Positions 23,355 through 34,470 of a stretch of DNA of 64,000 bases are shown here, piece after piece; positions within the stretch are counted from its first letter, which is position 1, and each line of letters opens with the position of its first letter. The notes below the pieces were generated by a model that did no database searches, was not told the origin of the DNA, and saw only the letters and a program-made list of their open reading frames with translations. The position numbers and the translations under genes were made by a program. Source of the stretch: Branchiostoma floridae (lineage: Eukaryota > Chordata > Leptocardii > Amphioxiformes > Branchiostomatidae); contig NC_049982.1 in NCBI RefSeq assembly GCF_000003815.2, forward strand, positions 11,634,515 to 11,698,514. The letters run 5' to 3'.

Positions 23355-24016
23355 GGTATCGGACCGGAGTTTCTTTTACGATTTCGGAGGTTGGCGGGCA
23401 GCCTCAGGCCGAAGGGCTACAGTTCCGCTAGTAAACGTAGGACGCAAAACTTAATCAATATGGCGGAAAGCCGTTTACTGTCTCTTTCCGACAAACCTAT
23501 TGGTACCGTCTGTTGCCTCTTTATTTTGGTTAGAATATGTAGTAAAATTTTAATTTTGGACCCGAAAACTATCATTTTTTAACACTTTTTTGATCGAAGC
23601 TGCTTGGAAAAAACGAATTTTCCCAGGATAACCGCCTACGTGGTAGAGAAGCTAAATTCTTCATGTTTGTGTAAAATGAAAATAAAAAAATTCCATGTGA
23701 TAACTTTTTTGCAATCTCCGATGACGTCATTTCTTCGAAATCGCATGAAAAACGCCGCTATTTGGGTCATCAGGCGAAAAAACCGCATCACCGTTGCAGC
23801 GGACTAATACAAAAATGGTTTCGCTGGCCGACCAACTACTCCTCGCACAAAAACAATACAACCCACGGGCTTTTCAGAAAATACGACAAATCTATGCTCA
23901 GCTATAACGATCACCAAGCCATAGGGAGCAAAAGTTAGGGAGACAACAGCGCACTTCCGGCCTATTACACCACCCTTCCGCCAACTCCGGTCAGATTTGA
24001 ACTCCGACCCGGAACC
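23355..24016 (+). repeat. R1 element, copy 2
   Basis: Near-identical to copy 1; left flank TTAA, right flank TTAG. It ends about 75 bp before the first E2F-like site of the NSMCE4A promoter. Confidence 0.85.
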
Positions 24017-24089
24017 TTAGGACACGTCCATCAATCGCTAAACGTATCTCCATAAGGGAACGCATGATTGGTTTACTTAGTATTGAGAA

Positions 24090-24375
24090 TTTGGCGGGAA
24101 ATCTAATATTCAATGAAGAATTTATATTTTTTGGCCCCAAAATCTTCATAAACCAACGGTTAGTGTAGGATATATGAGTACTTTTGTAACCGCTGAATTG
24201 ACTTTGACTTATTTTTCTGGATATTTCAGTCAGGTAGTTGATATTTCCCCAAGTTTTATTCCCGCCCGTCAGGTTCCCGCCATGACGTAGATCCAGTCAG
24301 ATCGCCGCTTGCAGACGACACTGTGGCGCCGTACCGGGCATGCGCACTTCATTTTGAGTTGCGGCGCGAAAACTT
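24090..24375 (+). promoter_or_regulatory. NSMCE4A: NSMCE4A promoter with clustered E2F-like sites and an NRF1-like site
   Basis: A perfect E2F consensus TTTGGCGGGAAA lies at 24090-24101, TTCCCGCC cores at 24259-24266 and 24274-24281, and GGCGCGAAAA at about 24363-24372. GCATGCGCA near 24338-24347 fits NRF1. CpG density is high up to the start codon at 24630. No TATA box was seen. Together this suggests cell-cycle-linked expression, in keeping with a genome-maintenance product; the function is inferred from motifs only. Confidence 0.6.
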
Positions 24376-24629
24376 CCGTGGGCGGTCCAGTCCATCGCGC
24401 TGTGTTTACGTCCTCATATAGGTTGGTCAAATTCGTCATATTTTTTAGGTTTTCAGTGATAGATCTTGCGTACAAAGTTGATCACGTCGAACGTGAACTT
24501 TGACGCTACGAGACAACGTTTCTCAGGACAGACACTGAGACAGTGGGGAGCTTTGTGCTTCTGTTTCTCGTCTGCACGTTTCTGTTTTAGTTTCAACTTT
24601 CAGCCGATCCACACGTTTGCTGCAAAACA

Positions 24630-27600
24630 ATGCCAGGCACAGGAAGGTCACGGTCAGGTGGCCAAGCTGACAGGGAGCCGCGGGACAACACGGCGGAGAA
24701 CGGTGGCCCTGCGGCCGGGGATGGAGCGGGACAGTCGGACGGGTTGGGGGACCAAGAGCCGGGCACCCTGGCGTCCACGCCCGGCAGGAGTGAGGCGGAC
24801 ATGCCAGACAGGAGACAGCTCAGGCACAAGTACAGGACCCTCATCAATGAAACTCAGAGTACGTATATTGTTCAACAATTTAAAACACAATGTCAATGAT
24901 GAAACCCTCAGTTTGCACTGTCATGATAATTCACGCAAGTGACAATTGCTTGTCAACACTAGGGTGTTGTCGGTGTCTGTCTTTCATCCTGTCAGTGATA
25001 TATTAGCAGGATAATGAACAACACATTCCTAATGCAAAGCTGTAGCAATGTCACATTTGGTCTTAGTGGTAGGACTTGGGCATTTATCTATACGTCAGTA
25101 TGACGCGTCTATGCTATAACACTCTCACAAATAGCCAAGGACCAGGGTTCAGTGTACAGTTTGATGTGATCTTTATTACTACGACCGATTGTATACAGTT
25201 TAGGCAAGTGAACGGAGGTAATGATATAGACTGGCTTAATACAAATAATACAAGACAAGATACCTGGACAGATGCGGGTGGATGATACTAACTAACCGGT
25301 TACGTAACTACGGCGGCGGAAGATGCGGTTGACCTTGTCCCTGAGTCTGCTTCTAGTCTAACTAGCGCGTACCGCGCCTTATATCACTTCAATTGGAGGT
25401 GGAGCTTACGCGAGCGCTGCGGGGCGTGGCCTAGCTGACGTCAGGGCGCGCCCATGATCACGTGCTCTCACCACGTGATCCCCTGGGCCGCCCAACGTAA
25501 TAACAGACTTGCTACAGCAAAACAATTTTCAACATGATTTCAGAGTACAGTAGTTCAGAGTGGAAGATTGCCACAATGTTGTTATGACCTGTTATCTCAA
25601 AAAGCCTCAGGGTTGAACTAGGACATGTTATTGTATTTTACACTGTTTGAATCTATGTTACCTGCAATTAGCCCACGGGCAAGAATTTGCAATAAACTTG
25701 ATATTAAACAAATTGTGCAGCCTCCAAGTCCAAGTTCAACTCTATTCTTGTCATCAAATCTATGTCATTATGAAGCAGACCTCATCTACATCCTTTTGTT
25801 TAGTATATTACTTGTCACATCTTTGTCACCTGTGGCAAGCCTGCAAAAGTCAAGCCAAGGAGGTTAGATAATCTATTTAAACCTCCCTGGTCAAGCTGAG
25901 CTAGTTGCCCTGGCCAGGCCGTCCTATAGGGGTACGGGGATAGAAGAATCCCCCTCCTCAGCGCAACCTGGGGGATCAGTTCACGCCTAAGGTTCATGTG
26001 CCTCCTTCTGCTGACCAACTCCTCTGGTAGCAAAACTCTCCTGGCAATTTATTCTCCCATAACACTATTAACAACCAGCGTAGTCAGTCTGGTAGAGACT
26101 GAAGTTGCCAATGGTTGTCCCTGAAAAGGTTGCATAACAGGATAGACTGATCACGATGAACATATAGTGAGATCCTCCAAAAATATAGTATTGGCAACCA
26201 CGACACTCTTCGAACTGGTGCTAGATGTACATATTCAGTGATCTAGTCAATTGCCTACATGTCCCAGTAGTAGGGTAGACACTCAAGCGTCATTTGATGT
26301 TACAATACCGGGGTACCTACAGTTACACATGTACATAAGATGTAAAATATCCATTCAACTGGCCTTTCTATGTAAGGGTGGAACAACTTCAAATCTTCCT
26401 TAGAATAAGTTAGATGGTGCAGTTGCCAAACCTTTTTTTGCTTGTTTTGGAAAGCTACCCACAGCCATTTCTATATGTGACATAGCTTTAGTTGATATTT
26501 GGTTCTTTCTCTCCATAGAAAATAGACTGGACCTGATCAGACCTGAATCCAAGGGTCTGAATGACATGCTCAACAAGGCCAATGGATACTTCAAAAGTGG
26601 TAAGCATAGAATTGTAATACATTTACCTTTACCTTTCTAAGGGGTACCATGAAAGCACAATAGGTCAAGGACGTGGAAGGTAACAATAGAGTGATGATTG
26701 TCTGTTTCTGTTAGCGTACATAATATGTACAGTACAGTCAACCACAGTACAGTCTACCCGGTAATGCAATGTAAGCAAACTTTCAATCAATTTTCTGTGA
26801 ATGATTGACGTCAGGATTAATGTTTGCTTTCCTATCATCATAGATGTATGTCTTTAAAGCTTTTCAATCGTTATTTGAAAACAATGCAATGTTTAATGTT
26901 GTGTGACTCTGTATTCCTTACCAGTCAAAATGACCAGGGAGGCAGCCTTGGACTCCCAGTTCCTGGTGCTGGCATCAACGTTGGGCAGTCAGAAGGCCAA
27001 CCAACTCCACACAGACTTTGTAACATTCGAGCCTCATGTGTTTGCAGATAAACTGGTTTGTATCCTGTTGCCTGTGTATTTTATATAATGTAATGAGCCT
27101 GGATGCCAGACATGCTGTGCTGGAAGATAATATAGAATACAGCCCCTCGGCCAGGGAAGCCACTTGCCCAGCTCTCAAATTTGGCACCCAATCTCTAATG
27201 ATATCTCCTGTACAGGTTTTAAATTGATAAAAAATTTCTCTGGAGGCATATTGGCCTGAGAGCTGAGGAGCTGGCATATTTATGCCCAGAAAACCTGATA
27301 TCGAGACTATATACCGGAAGAAATATATTACTGTATTGTGTGCTACTTGTGTATTAAGGTTAGCCTGAGTATCATCCTCCGTAGTGACCGCTGGCTCACG
27401 ACTTTCGCTTGCTNNNNNNNNNNNNNNNNNNNNNNNNNNNNNNNNNNNNNNNNNNNNNNNNNNNNNNNNNNNNNNNNNNNNNNNNNNNNNNNNNNNNNNN
27501 NNNNNNNNNNNNNGCCCCCCAAATGGGGGGAAGAAGCCTTTCTTACCCAGGCAAGACACAAACTGGATTTTATTTTTGCGCTAAAAGCGGGCAGTTGGAA

Positions 27601-30600
27601 TAAGCCCCCAAAAGATTTGTAGTTCTTTTAATAGGCTATTCTTACTTACCCCGGAAAGAAAAAAAGATCGCCGCTTTAAGGAGTTATGAACGAAAAGTCA
27701 GTAAACCCAGTTTCTCCTTAAGTTAGGGCTTAAAGCCCCAGGATTTCAGCTTTAATGCCCATTTAAGTCATATTAATGCCGGGCATCGGGAACATATGCG
27801 ATAGGTGAACGCCAGAGATCGGCTCCATTCAAATGACATAGAGAAAGATATGCTTTTGGAAAAATCTGCCCCCCAGAATCGATTAAAGTGGCCCGGTAAT
27901 GGTATTTTTAAGGGGGGGGGGGGGGGTGAAAAAGGGGGAGGGGGGCGCCTAGGGCCTGTACATGAATATGCTGACTTTTTAACTAGAAAAATGAAAAACG
28001 GTGTTTGTTTTTACACAATATAACGACATCTGATGGAAACTTTAAAATGCGTCGAAATTACGTCATCTATGACGTCATATAAGGTACAAGCGCCGCCCTA
28101 TTAAGGTATCGGACCGGAGTTTCTTTTACGATTTCGGAGGTTGGCGGGCAGCCTCAGGCCGAAGGGCTACAGTTCCGCTAGTAAACGTAGGACGCAAAAC
28201 TTAATCAATATGGCGGAAAGCCGTTTACTGTCTCTTTCCGACAAACCTATTGGTACCGTCTGTTGCCTCTTTATTTTGGTTAGAATATGTAGTAAAATTT
28301 TAATTTTGGACCCGAAAACTATCATTTTTTAACACTTTTTTGATCGAAGCTGCTTGGAAAAAACGAATTTTCCCAGGATAACCGCCTACGTGGTAGAGAA
28401 GCTAAATTCTTCATGTTTGTGTAAAATGAAAATAAAAAAATTCCATGTGATAACTTTTTTGCAATCTCCGATGACGTCATTTCTTCGAAATCGCATGAAA
28501 AACGCCGCTATTTGGGTCATCAGGCGAAAAAACCGCATCACCGTTGCAGCGGACTAATACAAAAATGGTTTCGCTGGCCGACCAACTACTCCTCGCACAA
28601 AAACAATACAACCCACGGGCTTTTCAGAAAATACGACAAATCTATGCTCAGCTATAACGATCACCAAGCCATAGGGAGCAAAAGTTAGGGAGACAACAGC
28701 GCACTTCCGGCCTATTACACCACCCTTCCGCCAACTCCGGTCAGATTTGAACTCCGACCCGGAACCTTAAGAGGGACATTTTTTCTCAATATGTATTTTC
28801 ATTACTTAAAAAGTTCATATCTACCATATCTCCAAATTTGGTTTGTCTCCGATGGTTACTTTTCCCACAGGAGCGGTTTAAAGTCAGGTCAAAAACACTG
28901 TATTTTGAGGCTATCAAGCCTAGATGCATATTGAACCTACGTTATAATACAGAAACATTAAAAAACATGCTTTTTTCTGACATCGCTTTTCTGAAAACGG
29001 ATAAAATGGGGTGCAAAGTCTGCCCATAAACTTGTCCGGGAAAGTATGTGCACTCTCCGTCGTTTCGGTGCTACACATCGGTAGAAAACCGTCTTTAAAA
29101 GTTGGCATCGCTGACGTCACGGAGTGACGTCAGAGGTTGCTGAAGGAAAACAGCAGGGGGTCGCGTTTTAAGTTCGTCGCTTGTAAGTAAAATGAAGAAT
29201 GTGCCAGATTTTGACATGGAGCAGTAGACCAGATCTCACACTTTCAGAATCAACCGCGTCCGACACCAAACTCTTAACTACTTCGCCGTGAACGGCCCCT
29301 TAAGAAGCACAATGCGCCCCAAATGTGTGCAAGAATGCATTCTTACACAGTGCAAAGCACAAACTGGATCTTATTGTCGGCGCTAGAAGCGGGCAGTTGG
29401 AATAAGCGCGGCAAAGATGTGTAGTGCTTTTAATAGGCTATTACTACATACCACCGAAAGAAAAAAAGATCGCCGCGTTAAGGAGCTATGAACCGAAAGT
29501 CAGTAAACCCAGTTTCTCCTTAAGTTAGGGCTTAAAGCACCAGGATTTCAGCTTTAATGCCCATTTAAGTCATACTAATGCACGGCATCGCGAACATATG
29601 CGATAGGTGAACGACAGAGATCGGCTCCAATCAAATGACNNNNNNNNNNNNNNNNNNNNNNNNNNNNNNNNNNNNNNNNNNNNNNNNNNNNNNNNNNNNN
29701 NNNNNNNNNNNNNNNNNNNNNNNNNNNNNNNNNNNNNNNNNNNNNNNNNNNNNNNNNNNNNNNNNNNNNNNNNNNNNNNNNNNNNNNNNNNNNNNNNNNN
29801 NNNNNNNNNNNNNNNNNNNNNNNNNNNNNNNNNNNNNNNAGAATGATATACTGCAGGGCTCGAAGTTAACTATGTCCCGAGACCACTAAAATTTAGGCCG
29901 GGACAACTGAAAAATCTTTTTGGGACACTTTTGGGACAATAGGAAAACGAATCAACATCAGAATGTCCGATCTCCCCGCGGCAGGCTTTTAGCTAGCCAT
30001 GCGTACAGCCGTACAATGTACGGCCTTCGCTAAAAAAATCGCAAAATGTACGCCCTGTTTTTTGGATATACGCCTTTGGTACGCCCTTATTTTCCCCCGG
30101 AAACTTCGCTCGAAGTTCAAATTCGCCGATTCCGGCGCACCGAGCCGCCATTTTGGGTGATTCTACCTCAAGTCTCGCGCAATCTCGCACTCACTCACAT
30201 CTCGCGAATTGCGAGAGTCACACCCCATTGGCCATTTCGGCGTGACGTAGCGCGCCCAGGGGCCATTAGTGGTGGAATATCTGATATCCCCGCTGTTTTC
30301 GCGGGAAAGATTCACGCAGGGAAGCGTAAAAACTTTGATTTGTTTACGAAAACTCGTCGAATGCCTGAAGTCATTGGTGATAAGTACATGTATAGGATGT
30401 TTTTGGAGGTTTTTTTTGCTTGTTTGTCGGTGGAATGTGGGAAAAATAACAGCTAATGTGACGATGACATACTGGGGAGGGGGGCGGTGTCGGCACTGAA
30501 TTCGTAGAAAATGTTGAACGGAGGTCGCGATTTTTTCACGGTAACTTGAGATATTACTTTTGTTGCAGTCTTTACTTTTAAAATATTGATAAATGGATGT

Positions 30601-33600
30601 TGTTTGTTGAGAAAATTTCGCTTAATTTGCCCTTGGAACACATCTTTTCTGCTATATATTTTCAATGAATTAAATGTTTGTACACATTTTTCTGTACTGT
30701 GTAAAGTTACAACGGTGATGTTACAGGCTACAAGTAACTTTTCAGTGCATTTATTTTCAGCTATGTTCTTAACAGAGTAGATACACAAAAGAAATATAAG
30801 ATGTACCTGGCAGTCCTGGCTACACTTTCTCCTCTGTTGGTTTGCAGATTTTCTTGTAGACTTCTTTAGCTTGCTGTTGTTATATATGTAACAGTCAAGT
30901 TTCACCTTTAGCTGTAATGTTAATTTACTCTCCCTGATAGTATGTATTAACTCATGAAACATTATATTGTAAGGAATCAGTGTTATATTACTTGAAAATT
31001 ACCTCATGTATTCTTTAAGCCATACCCACCTCAAATCAAGAACACATACCTCCCATTCTCAGGACAAAAGTAGTTTTGCAGCAAAGACAAAAATTTGGCT
31101 ATATTCTACTTCAAAATGCAGGAAATAGCATTCCAGAGGCTTTAAATTTCAAAATTTTCCGGGGGAAGATACCCCCGGACCCCCCTACAATGCTCGCGCC
31201 TTCGGCGCTCATCGCGCGGCTCTGCCGCGCAGTGCGGAAAGTACAACATATTACAGATATACACCCTAAAAAAATTCCTAGCTAAAAGCCTGCCCCGCGG
31301 TTGTCAGGCGTGCGTACTCTGACTTACAGTTGTTGTAATACATAATTTCTGAAAATAGGGTTGGGACAGTCCATCCTCATTTCGGGACAGTTGAAATTTA
31401 TTTTTGGGACAATGCGGGACAGTAGGGAAAAAAGTTAAGTTTGAGGCCTGATACTGTATCATGTCAAAGGCAAAATGTAGTGTCAATACTTTTTAAACTG
31501 TGGTTGTGGCGGGTTTGGATTATGAAGGTGACTGGACATGACTGTACCATATATTTCTGTATTTCCCATGTGTTGTACAGTAAATACCAAGGTCCTAATT
31601 TTTGTGTTCTCTGGCCTGTTGATGTTTCAGGTGAGCTTCATGACAGGCAGACGAACGATCCCTGAGGATGCAGATGAAGATGATGAGGATGAGGAGGAGA
31701 ACAGGAGGCGGGCAGTCAGGATACCTGCTGCAGGATGGGAGAAACTGGGAGAAGATGCCAGGAGATGCTTCAATAGAGCACCAGCATTCCATTTTCTGTA
31801 AGTTTCCCTTCAAAGTTTCTCTCAGTTTGATATGGAACAATTGTATTTTAGGTCCAAAGGGCTGTAGCCCCTTCCAATAGCCTGCATGTTGGGTGAGCCA
31901 CTCAGCCAGAATTTTAACTCTTGGTTGACTTCTTGGTCCAGAGGCAGGGGTACAAACCATTGACTATGCACGTCCTGAAAGTGGTGAGCATTGATAATGC
32001 TGCAGCAGGTTTGCATTTCTTTTTAAAAAAGTTAGAACTATGTCTTGTATGAAAGATTCAGGACTGTATTTGTTGCCTACAGGTATGGGTCCTTTAACCG
32101 AGAGGCCAAGGCGCGGGAATCCAGGAAACTGAATAGAAAGGATGCAAGCAAGTCCGTCGGTCCCAAAACTGTCCCCAAACAGGTGATGTGTCATTAAACC
32201 TTAGATTGTTTTGGAAACGATATCATCATAGATATTTTACCCAGTGTACAATCATTGTTACAGTGATGATTGCTGGTAACATTTTGTTGCACCTTGCACT
32301 AGTACTTAAATGTGTTATTGCCTTTCTACTTAAGCATGGGATCATCATCGGTCGACGTGATCACACATGTTCGCACATGTATACACACGACTGGGTTATA
32401 CCGCCCCTTACGGGGTGACATACCCTTTCGCTGGCTAATTACAAGGAGGGGATGCGCCAGGTCTCCCGTCTGGGTGAATGATGTAATTCACCATGTGGCT
32501 GATACGAGAATGAGGTTCGCCAGGCCTCCATCTGGGTGATTTGAAGTGAATCACCAACACCGACAGAAGGATTTGCACCAACACACACCGCGCCATTGCA
32601 CGTGTGGGGGTTCTTTAACGTGCATGGGGTGTGGCTCTCCCCTTACAGGGGACCTCCATTGAACATCCTATCGGAGGGATGGCCCTAGCCGAAGCTAGGT
32701 ACTCATTTTCACCTGAGTAAAGTGAGGAAAGCCATGTTAAGTGCCTTTCCCAACGGCACAAGATTGGTAACACGGCAGCTGGATTCGAACCCGCAACCTC
32801 TTGGTCACGGGCCGAACACGGTCCCACTGCGCCACGCAGTCCCATAAGCATGATGGGATAGCGTGGTGCAACGGCAACATGTTTGGCTTAGAACTTGGAG
32901 GTTCATATCCTGCCATGTCACCGATCTTGTGCCAGGTTTGGCTAGGACTGTCCATAAATAGAGGTCCCGTGTTTGGGGAGAGCCACATCCCGAGTAGTAG
33001 AAGAATCCGCCCCACTCATAGAAAACAGTAGGGGTCTTTCCTGGTGTAAAAAACATCAATCTTGTTTAATTGTTCAGTATAAACCTGGTGTGTTATGACA
33101 TGAGAAGTTTTACCGGGTATGCAATACAAGCAAAAGCACTAAGTCTACCTTACATGCCATAGGTGAAAAATTGTGATGAGAATTCAAAGGAGCAAACCAC
33201 AGCAGAGGTGGAATTCATTCACAAGGCACTGAGGACTCTTACCGTAGATGAGGGTGAGTTGTCATTGAATCGTTTTTTTAAAGACTGTTAAACACTTAAA
33301 AGTTGTAAATAAGTTAAAATAAGTGGAGGATTTATTAGATTTCTTGGTTTTACACAGTATTTGTGAATCACTTATTCTCAATGAGCTATCAGTGGATTCT
33401 TTGTAGTTGTTGTTGTCTGGTTCTGTTCATTCCTATTCTTTGGCACAGAAAAGATTACACAAAGTTAAAGATCACAGCATCATTGGATACTCGTAAGTAG
33501 TAAAAAGCTTTTTCTCTCGTTTCAGATGGTAATGTGGATCCTATCGACTACTTTGAGTTTGTGTTTGATCCAGAATCATTTGGTCGAACTGTGGAGAACA

Positions 33601-34434
33601 TTTTCCACCTGTCTTTTCTTGTCAGGGTAAGTGAGCCAACTAGTCTTTTTAGTATGTCAACCCTTTCTGACAATGTTTTCGTTCAGTGCAAGAAAGGGCG
33701 TTATTGTAAAGAAGGAGTCAGCTCAAAAGTAGTCCCTTTTCAGCAATGTTCAACCCAGATGTGAACAAAATATTGACATTGGGGTGCATCTGGTCTTGTT
33801 TTGCATACGCCCCACCCGGCCATCGACATTATTTTTATTGTTCACCTGAATTGAAAACGTGGCCGGGTGACAAGGCCTTCCAGTGGAGTGATCAACTTTG
33901 ATACAAAATTGAAGGCCACAGGTCCAAAGAAATGCCCATAAACAAACCCATGTTTGTTGTAGCAGGGTAAGTGTCATAACAACTTGACTGCCATTTTCTT
34001 CTCTTGAAAATGCCAACGTCTGCGCAGCTCTACTGCACAAACCTTGGAAACCGAAGGGGTTTCATCTTCACTTTGGGCAATCCGCAGGCAGCACCACTGC
34101 CTGTGACGTCATGGCCGGCTCATTAGCCAGATTTTTTGGTCCAACACCTACAAATCTGCACCTCCGGCCGGTTGGAACAATGTGATGCAGCAGGGCTAAA
34201 CAAGCCAAAACAAAGGCAGTGGCTTGGTGCTAATCTTGAGCCAACTCCTTTTTCACTATCACCTGCTTGGTGCAAGGCATAGGTTGACAATTCATGTGTT
34301 CTGCGTTGTTAAAAGAAAACAGGATGCATTAAAAATGTGGGATTCGGGTGTAAAGTTTACACCCAAATTCCACACGTAAAGCTTAAACATTCAACTATTG
34401 TTATAGTCTGATGCCTTTTTGCAAAACTTGAACA

Positions 34435-34470
<36 letters not shown>

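Larger units (their letters stand above)
21554..24016. mobile_element. Composite array R1-R2-R1 flanked by TTAG
   Basis: Two copies of a 662-bp element (R1, at 21554-22215 and 23355-24016) enclose a 1,131-bp segment (R2, 22220-23350). R1 begins GGTATCGGACCGGAGTT and ends with the imperfect inverse of that (GGTTCCGGGTCGGAGTT on the opposite strand, 13 of 17 matching). Both inner junctions are TTAA; both outer flanks are TTAG (21550-21553 and 24017-24020). The repeat period is 1,801 bp and the two R1 copies appear almost identical. TTAA/TTAG duplications with short inverted termini resemble piggyBac-type MITEs. No transposase is visible; the open frames inside are short and resemble no known family. 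The array sits between two divergent promoters. Confidence 0.8.

Noticed and set aside
30046-30456. 136-codon plus-strand frame in the fold-back element
   Set aside because: It runs through promoter-like CpG motifs and ends in AT-rich DNA; composition is not protein-like and no family was recognised.
30453-30962. 169-codon minus-strand frame
   Set aside because: Lys/Asn/Ser-rich from AT-rich DNA, no domain, inside the transposon and intron.
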